A stretch of DNA of 49,401 nucleotides from Lachnospiraceae bacterium (lineage in GTDB: Bacteria; Bacillota; Clostridia; Lachnospirales; Lachnospiraceae), in NCBI GenBank assembly GCA_017532145.1, contig JAFXJR010000050.1:1-49401 (forward strand). Reading direction: 5' to 3'. Below are positions 33,578 to 42,981 of this stretch, piece by piece (the first letter of the stretch is position 1; each line of letters begins with the position of its first letter). Both the position numbers and the translations under genes were made by a program. The notes below the pieces were generated by a model that saw only the letters and a program-made list of their open reading frames with translations, made no database searches and was not told where the DNA came from.

Positions 33578-33900
33578 ATGAAAGATGTAGTCATCTATGC
33601 CAGAGTATCTGCAAGAAATCAAAAAGAGGATTTAAAAAATCAAGTGGAATTTTTAAAATAGTTTTGTAGTGGAAAATAAAATAAAGACGATAGTTATTTC
33701 CAATAAAGACAGATTTGTCCATTTTGGCTTTGACTGGTTTGAAAAAATTGGTAATATGTTTCATAGACGTTCAGCAGTAAATTATCTGGATTCAGAAAAT
33801 ATATAAAACAGATAAAAGGGGATAATCGTCTGGTGAAAGAGTTATCAGATAATCTGTTGAATAAAAGAAGAGAAGGGGAACAAACGGCTATAAAAAGCAA
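33578..33900 (+). pseudogene. Remnant of an IS607-type serine recombinase
   Basis: Within an otherwise gene-free 600-base gap, ATG 33578 opens a 27-codon frame reading VIYARVSARNQKEDLKNQVE, the hallmark N-terminus of small serine recombinases including IS607 TnpA, ending at TAG 33659. About 24 bases on, a further frame reads TIVISNKDRFVHFGFDWFEK, the IS607 segment with the DR-x-x-FGF pattern. This too stops (TAA about 33804), and a last fragment DNRLVKELSDNLLNKRREGE runs to about 33900. At least two nonsense or frame breaks make it non-functional. The left part of the gap (33319-33577) shows nothing recognisable. Confidence 0.75.
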
Positions 33901-33922
33901 ATAGAATACAATAAGGAGTATA

Positions 33923-35968
33923 GTGATAAAGATGATAAGGAACGAAAAGAAGGTTAGTTTTATCCTATGTACAAATTCAGATTTGTGGTTGGGAGAATGT
34001 ATCAGATACATTCAGGCACTGGAGGTACCGGAAGGTATTGAGGTGGAAATTCTGGAAGTCAGGGATGCTGTTTCCATGACTGCAGGTTATAATGAAGGAA
34101 TGAATGCTACAGATGCTAAGTATAAGGTCTATCTGCATCAGGACGTATTTATTATTAATCGTCACTTTATTCAGGATATACTGGATATTTTCAGTCAGGA
34201 TGCCAATATAGGGATGATTGGACTGGTGGGCAGTCAGCAGATGCCGGAAAACGCAGTAATGTGGTCAGGAGACAGGGTACAGAATAGTCAGGAACAGGTG
34301 GAATGGGAGAACTATCGCTATCATTTGGAGGATGGTGTATGGGAGGTAGAGTGTATCGATGGTCTGCTGATGGCCACTCAGTACGATGTACCTTGGAGGG
34401 AGGATTTGTTTGATGGCTGGGATTTTTATGATGTATCCCAAAGCTGCGAAATGAGGAGGAGAGGATATTCAGTAGTAGTACCAGTACAGAAGCATGTCTG
34501 GTATGTACATGGAGATAAGCTGATACTTTCTCTTTGGAACTATAATAAGTACAGAAAAATATTTATGGAGTATTATAGAAAATCAAAGAAGAAAGAGGGA
34601 GTAACCGTACTTCTTCTGGCACACAATCAACAGGAATATACGAAAATTGCAGTAGACAGCTTCCGGCGTTTTGGAAAGGGGGAACTGTCTTTGGTTCTGG
34701 TGGATAATGGTTCTACAGACGGATTAAAAGACTGGGCATCATGCCAGACAGATTTAACCTATGTTTTATTGGATGAAGGACCTATCGGCTGGGGCAAGGC
34801 CATCAATATGGTAATGACGGAGTTGCAGATTGCAACAGACGTTCTGGTGATACAGGCGAACTATGCATTGACACCGGGCTGTCTGCAGCAGTTATTAGAG
34901 GCACTGTATCAGTCAGAGGATATAGGAGCAGTGGGAGGAATCAGCAATGGAGCCAGATTCCATCAGGGATTTACAGAAGAAATTACCGATTATGGTGCTG
35001 CAGTGCAGGCAGCACTAAGCCAAAAGCCAGTGAAAATCAGACAGAGTATGAGTTTGTTTCATGGAGCGGTGCTGTTTAAGAAGGAAACATTGGACAGGCT
35101 GGGAGTCTTTGAAGAAGGAGTGGATGGTCTGCCTGCATTGATGCAGGATTACTGTTTGCGGATGATTATGTCGGAGATACAGATGGTCGTTACTACAGGT
35201 GCTTTGTTGTGGAATATGGAGAATGCCTCAAAGGGAATCGTAGCGGGGAACGATTTAAAGGTACTGGCTGAAAAATGGCAGATGCACTATTTTAATGGAA
35301 GCTATAATGAAAATTTAATTCTTCCCATTGAGGCTGCTCCGGAGGACGAAATTTCCGTATTGGAGGTAGGCTGTGACTGTGGCGGTACCTTGCTGGAGAT
35401 TAAAAATCGGTTTCCAAAGGCAAAGGTATTTGGTGTGGAGCTTAATGAAAGAGCTGCTTCCATCGCATCCCATTTTGCAACGGTAGAGACGGCTAATATT
35501 GAAGAAAAAGGTCTGGGATTTTCTCAGGGAAGTCTGGATTATATTATCTTCGGAGACGTATTGGAGCATCTGCGGGATCCGGAAGAAACCTTGGTTTATT
35601 GCAGGAAGCTATTGCGTAAGGGAGGAAAAATTATTGCCAATATCCCTAATGTGATGCATATTTCGGTAATGGAGCAGCTGTTAAGAGGAGATTTTACTTA
35701 TACAGATACGGGATTACTGGATAGAACACATATTCATCTGTTTACTTATTATGAGATTGAAAGGATGTTCCAAAGGGCAGGCTATAGACTGTGTGATACA
35801 AACAGTGTGGTACTTCCCATAACCAAAAAGCAGCAGGAGTTAATCGATAAGCTAATGGATTTGAAGGAGGGAGCTTCCCGGTTTATGTATGAGACCTTCC
35901 AATATAATATAAAAGCCTGTGTTTATGATGTGGGGCAGGAAAATTCAGAAGGAGGAAAGGGGGAGTAA
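33923..35968 (+). CDS. Three-domain protein: two glycosyltransferase domains plus SAM methyltransferase
   Basis: The product has 681 residues. Residues ~1-225 repeat the small glycosyltransferase at 18340 (SMTAGYNEGMNATDAKYKVY, LMATQYDVPWREDLFDGWDF). Residues ~230-460 are a GT2-type domain (VTVLLLAHNQQEYTKIAVDS, VLVDNGSTDGLKDW). Residues ~475-660 are a class I methyltransferase (VLEVGCDCGGTLLEI, DYIIFGDVLEHLRDPEETLV, LRKGGKIIANIPN). Such multi-domain proteins can extend and cap a glycan in one polypeptide. The start is GTG 33923, 4 bases after AAGGAG; an ATG at 33932 is equally possible. The next gene starts 4 bases after the stop. Confidence 0.85.
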   Translation: MIKMIRNEKKVSFILCTNSDLWLGECIRYIQALEVPEGIEVEILEVRDAVSMTAGYNEGMNATDAKYKVYLHQDVFIINRHFIQDILDIFSQDANIGMIGLVGSQQMPENAVMWSGDRVQNSQEQVEWENYRYHLEDGVWEVECIDGLLMATQYDVPWREDLFDGWDFYDVSQSCEMRRRGYSVVVPVQKHVWYVHGDKLILSLWNYNKYRKIFMEYYRKSKKKEGVTVLLLAHNQQEYTKIAVDSFRRFGKGELSLVLVDNGSTDGLKDWASCQTDLTYVLLDEGPIGWGKAINMVMTELQIATDVLVIQANYALTPGCLQQLLEALYQSEDIGAVGGISNGARFHQGFTEEITDYGAAVQAALSQKPVKIRQSMSLFHGAVLFKKETLDRLGVFEEGVDGLPALMQDYCLRMIMSEIQMVVTTGALLWNMENASKGIVAGNDLKVLAEKWQMHYFNGSYNENLILPIEAAPEDEISVLEVGCDCGGTLLEIKNRFPKAKVFGVELNERAASIASHFATVETANIEEKGLGFSQGSLDYIIFGDVLEHLRDPEETLVYCRKLLRKGGKIIANIPNVMHISVMEQLLRGDFTYTDTGLLDRTHIHLFTYYEIERMFQRAGYRLCDTNSVVLPITKKQQELIDKLMDLKEGASRFMYETFQYNIKACVYDVGQENSEGGKGE

Positions 35969-35971
35969 GTC

Positions 35972-36655
35972 ATGAGTGAAGATAACAGAAGCAAGAAGAA
36001 GCTGGCAGAGCGAATAGAAGATTATATGAAGTATACGGAGAAGGATGAGGTAAGGGAAATGTTTTCCCAAGAAGAGTGGGAGATTTTATCTGCACTCCAG
36101 GAGGGAGAACAGTTAAGGGCAGTTCACTCCATAGGGGAAACAGTTGGTGAAGATGGGCAGAGGAAGGAAGATAAGACCATTCAGGTATTAGAGCGGCTGG
36201 ATGCAGAAAAGGAGGTTAGTTTTCGCTTAAAGGAGGCAACGATGACCTGGATAAATCAGTTGATGCAGCAGGGGACAGTAGACAGCTGGATTCAGATATT
36301 TACCTGGTATCAGCTGTTGGACAGAAAACAGTGGCTGCATCGATTCTGGGAATTTCATCTTCTGAAAATTGTTCTGGATATTTTTATGGAGGAGTTAAAG
36401 GCTGCCAATGGTCAGATAGGAACTGTTTCTGTCTTGTCAATCCATAGTATAGAAGAATTATTTCAACGTTATTTTGAGTTGGTTTTTTTGCTTAGAAGGT
36501 TAGAATATGATTTGGAAGAAGATAATGAATGTATGGATGAGATAAAAAAATGTGGATTTTCTCTGATTTTTATCAGTATGGTGCTAGAGACCGGAAGGAT
36601 AGATAACAAAGAAAAGGTAATCAGAAAGCTTCAGCAAAACGAGGCAAAGGGCTAA
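35972..36655 (+). CDS. Helical protein of unknown function, related to the extension of glycosyltransferase paralogue 2
   Basis: I do not recognise a named family. The 227-residue protein is acidic and helical, with a conspicuous segment SIEELFQRYFELVFLLRRLE near residue 158. That segment and the following ~60 residues resemble the end of the protein at 16587-18347 (SCQELIRVYRELTFYLRRLD): the same spacing, the same LRRL core, and a similar ending (VIRKL versus IIERKL). It is probably the same domain in free-standing form, perhaps a scaffold or docking partner for glycosyltransferases. GGGGGAG lies a few bases before the ATG, and it is coupled to the preceding three-domain gene. Confidence 0.6.
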   Translation: MSEDNRSKKKLAERIEDYMKYTEKDEVREMFSQEEWEILSALQEGEQLRAVHSIGETVGEDGQRKEDKTIQVLERLDAEKEVSFRLKEATMTWINQLMQQGTVDSWIQIFTWYQLLDRKQWLHRFWEFHLLKIVLDIFMEELKAANGQIGTVSVLSIHSIEELFQRYFELVFLLRRLEYDLEEDNECMDEIKKCGFSLIFISMVLETGRIDNKEKVIRKLQQNEAKG

Positions 36656-36670
36656 TACGAGGAGTTGCTG

Positions 36671-36747
36671 GTATCAGGTGGAGTGTAAGCTTCACCTGAT
36701 ACGTCAAACAGTGGTTTAACCGAATCAAAGAAATTCCTCACTTCAAA
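36671..36747 (+). repeat. Adjacent dispersed repeats: CAGGTGGAGT hairpin and TTTAACCGAATCAA unit
   Basis: GTATCAGGTG (36671-36680) pairs perfectly with CACCTGATAC (36693-36702); a related hairpin is at 47198-47227 (TGTCAGGTG/CATCTGACA). From 36713 the sequence GTTTAACCGAATCAAAGAAA matches the pepM-end and LytTR-end repeats and runs into the 3' end of the minus-strand gene. The order of the two units is inverted relative to the 47-kb locus. Confidence 0.75.
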
Positions 36748-38380
36748 CCTTCTGAGTATCTTCTATCCTGTCTAAGAGCTGGCTGGCTCGATGTGTCCAT
36801 AGATGCTTCTGTCTGGCTTTATGGCAGCCGTTGGCAGCAATCTGCTGCAGCCTTTCATCATCAGCAAGTAAGTCCTGAATCAAACCGGGCAGAGCTTCCA
36901 GCCGCTTTAAATCAAACAATACCAAATCCTGCCCATCCACAAAGTCTTCTTCCAACGTACTGCTTTTATCGGACACGACTACAGACTCACAAAGCAGAGC
37001 ATTTAATACCCGTTCTGTCAGACCATCCTTATGCCAGGACATAATGTTCAAAGAGAGCTTAGACTGCTGCATAATATGCAGGCTCTTTTTAACGTCTACT
37101 TCACCGTGACAGTGCAAACAGGGATGGCCGGCATAGGGAGCCTGCTCCCAGGTTTCACTGAATACATGAATAGGGATACCGGCATCCAGCAGAGTCTTGA
37201 TAATTTTTTCACGATAATAGAGCATAATGACGAAGCTGCACTGTCTCATGTCAAAAAACAGATGGAAAAATTCTTTTTCCGACAGTTTGTACTGATAGAA
37301 ATCCAGAGCCTGCTGGAAGGCTGTTTCCGCAGGAAGGTCAGGATATTGCTTCATTATGGTGATAAAGCGTGCAGCCAGAAAGCGGTTTTTTCGGGGAAAA
37401 CCGGCAATAACCTTAAGGCGGTCACGATAGTCGTGATAGGAGCCAATAAAGGACAAATCAAATTCCTTTTTGGAGGGTACAGTCAGAGAGGGCAAAGCAC
37501 CTCCGGGAGGAAACCAGAAACTGTCTTTCAGGTTTTTATAGTATTTCTTGGCAAAAGCCACATAATTTCTATCATGAATCAGCAGACAGTAATCCTTGGG
37601 AATATGAGCCATATGGTGATTAAGCCAGGCAGGGTGGTCAAGAACCAGATTGAATTTAGGTCCATGAATCAAATCATGCAGATTTGTGGTCTGATCCTGC
37701 ATCATAATGGAAAAAACATAGGTTTGTATTCCGATAATGGCCTTAAACCGTCGGCCAATATATTGGGTAAGAGCCTGATTTCCTTCTTTTTCCACATCAA
37801 AAAGTTCTACTCTCTGACCACAAAGAGTAAAGCCCTCTGCCAGCTCCAGAGCAAAAAGATTCAGTGTATTACAACAGATATCCGTTCCAAGATAGATAAG
37901 AACAGGAGCTGTATCGTCGTCAATTTCATGATATTCCGAACTTTGGGAAATCATTTTTTCCAGCCATTCAATAGCAGTATCTTGTTGAGGAAGCCGTGCA
38001 GCAGCAGTCAGGAGAGCTTCTACGACCGGATTAAAATATTCGCTATCCAATAGCTCCTGTTGATATTTGCCTACGATATAGCAGTCAGTACGAAAGGATT
38101 CCCAGGGATCTTCTACCGCCTGTTCTGCAGATAGGGAAACATTGTCTTCGCCCTGGCAGCCAATGGCCAGAACAGGATATTTTTGGGCAGCCCGCAGGAG
38201 AAATTCATATTCCTGTTTTACAGACAGCTTTGTATTTCGGTTTCCAATAAGAGAAAAGATATCATCAGGATATTCCAGTTCACCTTTGGACCATCTTTCA
38301 TCTAATAATAGTTCCAGAAAGGAAAGCTCCTGCTGGATTCCTTTCGGAAGATAGTGGGTATGGCAGATAATTTTATTCAT
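36743..38380 (-). CDS. CgeB-like glycosyltransferase of a divergent type
   Basis: The 545-residue protein ends in a CgeB-like GT-B half: SFIGSYHDYRDRLKVIAGFP, the nucleotide-binding region AGIPIHVFSETWEQAPYAGH, SLHIMQQSKLSLNIMSWHKD, GLTERVLNALLCESVVVSDK and the final helix. The first ~300 residues form a mixed domain without recognisable motif (APVLIYLGTDICCNTLNLFA). Compared with the three DUF3880 paralogues it has different N-terminal sequence and length. It reads opposite to the main island, so it has its own control. The ATG at 38380 has AAGGTAAGG upstream. A separate acceptor or independent acquisition is possible. Confidence 0.78.
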   Translation of the reverse strand: MNKIICHTHYLPKGIQQELSFLELLLDERWSKGELEYPDDIFSLIGNRNTKLSVKQEYEFLLRAAQKYPVLAIGCQGEDNVSLSAEQAVEDPWESFRTDCYIVGKYQQELLDSEYFNPVVEALLTAAARLPQQDTAIEWLEKMISQSSEYHEIDDDTAPVLIYLGTDICCNTLNLFALELAEGFTLCGQRVELFDVEKEGNQALTQYIGRRFKAIIGIQTYVFSIMMQDQTTNLHDLIHGPKFNLVLDHPAWLNHHMAHIPKDYCLLIHDRNYVAFAKKYYKNLKDSFWFPPGGALPSLTVPSKKEFDLSFIGSYHDYRDRLKVIAGFPRKNRFLAARFITIMKQYPDLPAETAFQQALDFYQYKLSEKEFFHLFFDMRQCSFVIMLYYREKIIKTLLDAGIPIHVFSETWEQAPYAGHPCLHCHGEVDVKKSLHIMQQSKLSLNIMSWHKDGLTERVLNALLCESVVVSDKSSTLEEDFVDGQDLVLFDLKRLEALPGLIQDLLADDERLQQIAANGCHKARQKHLWTHRASQLLDRIEDTQKV

Positions 38381-38531
38381 CAAGTTTAACCTTACCTTTC
38401 GGATGTAAATAGATACCAGAGTTTATGTGGCAGCTAAGATTGATTATAAAGCATAGGAGAAGGGATGGCAAATGAAAATCCATTGACGATAAAGGAGAAG
38501 AATGGTATAGTCAAGTAATAAATTTTTTGTA

Positions 38532-39395
38532 GTGAGAGAGAAGGGAAGTAGCGATGGGGGTGTATGTAAACCCAGGCAATGCAGGGTTTGGAGAATCAAT
38601 AATGGATATAGTCTGGATAGAGAAGTTCATATTGATAATCCCAAGTCGGTGGTGGATGCAATTCGTAGGAAAAAATTAAATAGTTATTGGACACAGACAG
38701 AAACCTATGAGGCTCTAAAGACATATATAGAACTGAATTTTGATGGATTAAGAGATGCTGTGATTTTGATGCTGGGGAATGAGGGTTGTAAAATTAACAC
38801 AAGAACCTTTCAAAATGATATGACAACTTTTAGAGGGAAGGATGATGTTTTAACCTTACTTGTTCATCTGGGGTATCTTGCTTATGAGGAAAGACAAAGA
38901 GAGGTTCGGATTCCCAATTTAGAAATTGGTATAGAATTTGCTAATGCGATAGAAGGGGCAGGATGGGAAAATGTGATAAAGGCACTTATGGATTCTGAGG
39001 AGCTTCTTGCCGCCACTATACAACAGGACGCAGAGACTGTTGCAAAATATATAGAAAAAGTGCATATGGAGAATACCTCTATTCTAAATGATAACAATGA
39101 AAATGCCTTAAGTTGTGTGATTTCATTGGCGTACTACAGTGCCGGAAATGATTATCATATAATAAGAGAGATGCCTGCCGGGAAGGGATTTGCCGATATA
39201 GTTTTTGTTCCTATTAAAAGAAGTCCGGAAAGACCGGCTTTACTGGTAGAGTTAAAGTGGAATTTGTCAGCATATACAGCAATTCAGCAGATTAAGGAAA
39301 AGGAATATGGAAAGACCCTGAAGAACTATGCAGGAAAAGTAATGCTGGTAGGGATTAGTTATGATAAAGAAAGCAAAAACATCAAGATGAAATAG
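38532..39395 (+). pseudogene. Truncated AAA-ATPase-like/PD-(D/E)XK protein, C-terminal remnant
   Basis: The 287-codon frame corresponds to the C-terminal half of the widespread AAA-ATPase_like + PDDEXK_9 (DUF1703) proteins of Clostridia. It has NPKSVVDAIRRKKLNSYWTQ followed by TETYEALKTYIELNFDGL, KDDVLTLLVHLGYLAYEE and the nuclease-like core FADIVFVPIKRSPERPALLV with ELKW. The N-terminal ATPase domain (about 250 residues with the Walker motifs) is absent, and no upstream remnant is visible. The nominal GTG start lies in sequence (GVCKPRQCRVWRINNGYSL) that looks like a damaged family segment. Full-length relatives are often mobile or defence-associated, but their function is unknown. Confidence 0.75.
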
Positions 39396-39432
39396 AATGT
39401 TGTGAAATAGGGAAAGGATTATTTTAGGAAGG

Positions 39433-40746
39433 ATGAAACAACAATTTTTTAAATATGTACTGCAAAACATAGCCGGGATGATAGGGGTTTCCTTCTATAT
39501 TCTGGCTGATACCTTTTTTATTTCCCTTTATTCAGGAGCAGATGGAATTACCATATTGAATCTGGCTTTGCCGGTATATGGCCTGATTTTTGCCATTGGA
39601 GCCATGGTGGGTATTGGCTCGGCTACCCGCTATGCAATCAGGAAAGCTCAGGGAAAGAAGGATATAGATACCTACTTTACCAATGCGGTGCTTTGGGATC
39701 TGCTGCTCAGTATTCCCTTTATGTTGCTGGGAATTTTTGCCCCTGAGCAGGTGCTGCAGGTGATGGGAGCAGACGCACAGATTATGGAGCTGGGGAAAAG
39801 CTATGTCAGAATCTTTTTAATGTTTACGCCCTTCTTTATGATAAACTACATATTTACAGCCTTTGCTAGAAACGACAATGCGCCTACCATAGCCATGCTG
39901 GGGTCTTTGGCAGGAAGTCTGTCCAATATTGTTTTTGACTATGTGTTTATGTTTCCCATGAATCTGGGATTAACCGGGGCAGCACTGGCGACTGCTGCTT
40001 CTCCGGTAATTACCATTTTAATTTGCAGCATCCATTATTTGGGAAAAAACAATACTATTCCTTTCCGGTGGAAGCTACCTTCGGTAAAGCAGCTGTTTTC
40101 CTGCTGTCAGCTGGGCGTATCTGCCTTTGTAGGAGAGGTTTCCTCAGCCGTGACTACAGCGGTATTTAATTTATTGATTTTGGGAATTGCGGGAAATATC
40201 GGAGTGGCAGCCTATGGAATTGTAGCTAATCTGTCTCTGGTAGCCATGGCAATTTTTAATGGAATCGCTCAGGGAACTCAGCCATTAATTAGCGGCTGTT
40301 ATGGAAGGGGAGAGAAAAAAGAGGTAGGACAGCTGATTAGACTGGCTATGGGAACGGCTCTGCTGGTAGAGGCCATTTTGCTGGGAGGAGTATGGGGATT
40401 TACTGACGTTCTGACAGGAATCTTTAACAGTGAAGGAGACCAGATATTGCAAGCTTATGCTCACCATGGAATGCAGCTCTATTTTCTGGGCTACCTATTT
40501 GCCGGAGTCAATATTATGCTGATTAGCTATTTTTCAGCCACAGACAGAGGAAAGCAAGCCTTTAGCACGTCTATCTTAAGAGGAGTGGTAGCTATTGCAG
40601 GTTGTGCGGTAATGATGGCGAAGCTTTGGGGATTAGATGGGGTATGGCTGTCTTTTCTGGCAGCAGAATTTATCACATCGGTGGTAATCCTGCTTATTTG
40701 CTGCCGTTCCTTGTACTCTGCTGCGGGGAGTGGAGAGAACACATAA
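39433..40746 (+). CDS. MATE family multidrug/cation antiporter
   Basis: The 437-residue membrane protein has about 12 hydrophobic segments and MATE blocks: IAGMIGVSFYILADTFFISL near the N-terminus, PVYGLIFAIGAMVGIGSATR, AGSLSNIVFDYVFMFPMNLG and the second-half repeat IFNGIAQGTQPLISGCYGRG. MATE transporters export drugs or metabolites by H+ or Na+ antiport; the substrate is unknown. It is 38 bases after the ATPase remnant and shows no visible link to the glycan genes. The ribosome site is weak (AGGAAGG). Confidence 0.93.
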   Translation: MKQQFFKYVLQNIAGMIGVSFYILADTFFISLYSGADGITILNLALPVYGLIFAIGAMVGIGSATRYAIRKAQGKKDIDTYFTNAVLWDLLLSIPFMLLGIFAPEQVLQVMGADAQIMELGKSYVRIFLMFTPFFMINYIFTAFARNDNAPTIAMLGSLAGSLSNIVFDYVFMFPMNLGLTGAALATAASPVITILICSIHYLGKNNTIPFRWKLPSVKQLFSCCQLGVSAFVGEVSSAVTTAVFNLLILGIAGNIGVAAYGIVANLSLVAMAIFNGIAQGTQPLISGCYGRGEKKEVGQLIRLAMGTALLVEAILLGGVWGFTDVLTGIFNSEGDQILQAYAHHGMQLYFLGYLFAGVNIMLISYFSATDRGKQAFSTSILRGVVAIAGCAVMMAKLWGLDGVWLSFLAAEFITSVVILLICCRSLYSAAGSGENT

Positions 40747-40865
40747 ATTCAGTCAATGCATTGCCTGTCTCGCTGTAGGCGGCTTGATATGCAGGCGGTG
40801 CCCGTTACCATAATCCCACTGGTTTTATATAGTTGGTTAAGGTAGGCAAAATTAGTAATTTATGC

Positions 40866-40871
40866 TATAAT
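40866..40871 (+). promoter_or_regulatory. Extended -10 promoter of the SLH protein gene
   Basis: TATAAT at 40866-40871 is preceded by TGC, giving the extended -10 motif TGnTATAAT. No good -35 is visible, as is common with extended -10 promoters. It lies about 85 bases before the start codon. Confidence 0.6.
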
Positions 40872-40953
40872 AGCATGCGAAGAATAAAGTATATCACAAA
40901 AATATTTGTACATGATAATATAACTTTAGGATTTTGGAAAGGAGAATACCACG

Positions 40954-42903
40954 ATGAAAAGAATGAGAGCGGCAGCTGTCTGTCTGATGGCATCCATAGG
41001 ACTTTGTCAGAGTGTAACCGGTTTGTATGCCAATGCAGCAGCTACTCAATTATCAGTACCAATCGATGAAGAAAGCAGAACCCAGGAGATAGTGAATTTA
41101 CAATCCAATACTCCTCTGCTGGCTTCCAATATCAATCGGAATAACTATACCTACTACTGGTCGCAGGTAATGAACTCTTATCTGACAGTAAATCCCAGTG
41201 GTGGCTATACCAGAGTGCAGTACGCAGATGGGTATGTGTACATAGAAGATTATAACAGCAGCTTTGTGATGCAGTCTTCCCGGAAGCTACAGGCAGAGTT
41301 GCCCAAGTTTGGTGGATTTTATAACGATGGCAGCAATTATTATTTGGTCTTTGGACAGGAAAATCCCCAGGAGGATGACAACCTGGAGGTAATTCGTGTA
41401 GTAAAGTATTCCCATCAATGGGACAGGCTGGATGTAGCAGCTGTACGGGGAGCCAATACCACAGTTCCCTTTGATGCAGGAAACCTTAGAATGATTTCCG
41501 GTAATGGTGCATTATATATCAGAACCTCTCATGAGATGTATAAAAGCAATGATGGATACAACCATCAGTCCTGTATGACGATTAAGGTACAGCTGTCGGA
41601 TATGACGATAGCAGACATTGCTTATGAGGTTCAAAATTCCTCTGCAGGCTATGTCAGCCATTCCTTTAACCAGTTTATTAAGCTGGATGGCGGCAATCTG
41701 ATTACGCTGGATCATGGAGATGCCTATCCGCGTTCTGCCGTGCTTTCTAAATATAAAGGGGATAAGCTGGGCGTATGGGGAGGTGTTTCTACAGTAAGTA
41801 CCTTAACGTATTATGGAAATGTGGGAGCTAATTATACGGATGCTACATTGGGAGGATTTGAGATATCAGATACCGCTTATCTGACAGCAGGCAGCTCCGG
41901 TCCGCAGAACGGCAGCAGTGGCGGCAAGAACATTTATGTAACGGCCACGCTGAAAAATAATTTTACCAATGCAGGCACTACTTTTATTTGGATTACCCAT
42001 CATGCAAGTGCTACTCATACCTGCAGCAATCCTCAGCTGGTAGAAATCAGCAAAACCAAATATTTACTGATGTGGGAGGAGAAGGACAGCAGTGGTACAA
42101 GGTCAGTTAAATATGTGTTCCTGAACGGAAATGGCTCACCGGAAACTCCTCTTTTTACTGGAAATGCCAACCTGTCAGATTGTCAGCCTATCTATCATAA
42201 TGGAAAGGTAGTGTGGTATGTAACGGATGGTTCCAGCTTGAAATTCTATCGGATTGATACTTCTAATGGTACTCTGACAGAAGGGGCTGAGGCAGACGAG
42301 CCAACAGTACCCACAGTACCTACGGTTCCGGGATGGCCCTTTGTGGATGTGGAACCTACCGAAGGAAGCTGGAAGTACGAAAATGTCAAATATGTGTATG
42401 AAAATAACCTTATGGGAGGCATAGGGGGAAGTAACCAGTTCCAGCCGGATAGTCAGCTGACCAGAGCCATGTTTGCCACCGTACTGCATCGTATGGCAGG
42501 ACAGCCTGGGGTCTCTTATACAGCAAAGTTTTCCGATGTACCTGCAGGACAGTGGTATACCAATGCTATCCTTTGGGCCAGTGAAACCGGAATTGTAAAC
42601 GGCTATATGGATGGGCGTTACGGAATTAATGACAATATTACCCGTGAACAGATTGCCAAGATGCTTTACATTTATGGAGAAAAGAGAGGGTATAATGTAA
42701 GTGGCAGAACGCCTTTGACCAGCTTTATGGATTTGGCTGAGGTGAGTCATTGGGGTGTGGAATATATACAGTGGGCGGTTAATGCAGGTATGATTAGTGG
42801 AAAGCCCAATGCAGACGGAAGCTTCCGACTGGATCCTAAAGGACAGGCTACCAGAGCCGAGTGTGCCAAGATGCTGAGAATGTTCCAGGAAAAGTATCAA
42901 TAA
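40954..42903 (+). CDS. Secreted SLH-domain surface protein
   Basis: The product has 649 residues. Residues 1-31 are a signal peptide (MKRMRAAAVCLMASIGLCQS, cleavage near ANAAAT). The centre (about 60-440) is a beta-rich, repeat-like domain with Trp/Tyr-rich strands (YTYYWSQVMNSYLTV, FYNDGSNYYLVFGQE), probably a propeller; I see no catalytic signature. A Pro/Thr/Val linker (TVPTVPTVPGW) leads to three C-terminal S-layer homology repeats (KYENVKYVYENNLMGGIGG, YTNAILWASETGIVNGYMDG, GVEYIQWAVNAGMISGKPNA). SLH repeats anchor proteins to pyruvylated wall polymer. AAAGGAG precedes the ATG. Confidence 0.9.
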   Translation: MKRMRAAAVCLMASIGLCQSVTGLYANAAATQLSVPIDEESRTQEIVNLQSNTPLLASNINRNNYTYYWSQVMNSYLTVNPSGGYTRVQYADGYVYIEDYNSSFVMQSSRKLQAELPKFGGFYNDGSNYYLVFGQENPQEDDNLEVIRVVKYSHQWDRLDVAAVRGANTTVPFDAGNLRMISGNGALYIRTSHEMYKSNDGYNHQSCMTIKVQLSDMTIADIAYEVQNSSAGYVSHSFNQFIKLDGGNLITLDHGDAYPRSAVLSKYKGDKLGVWGGVSTVSTLTYYGNVGANYTDATLGGFEISDTAYLTAGSSGPQNGSSGGKNIYVTATLKNNFTNAGTTFIWITHHASATHTCSNPQLVEISKTKYLLMWEEKDSSGTRSVKYVFLNGNGSPETPLFTGNANLSDCQPIYHNGKVVWYVTDGSSLKFYRIDTSNGTLTEGAEADEPTVPTVPTVPGWPFVDVEPTEGSWKYENVKYVYENNLMGGIGGSNQFQPDSQLTRAMFATVLHRMAGQPGVSYTAKFSDVPAGQWYTNAILWASETGIVNGYMDGRYGINDNITREQIAKMLYIYGEKRGYNVSGRTPLTSFMDLAEVSHWGVEYIQWAVNAGMISGKPNADGSFRLDPKGQATRAECAKMLRMFQEKYQ

Positions 42904-42981
42904 GGATAGCTGGTATATCGGAACTGACTGTTTGGCTATAGCTAAGGCTTCACAAAAAGAAAGAAAGAGGTATCTGATAAA

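Noticed and set aside
37031-38053. A 340-codon plus-strand frame opposite the CgeB-like gene
   Set aside because: The minus-strand gene has family motifs over the whole stretch; the opposite frame has none and no ribosome site.
42175-42900. A 241-codon minus-strand frame opposite the SLH gene
   Set aside because: It is antisense to three clear SLH repeats and has no recognisable protein features.
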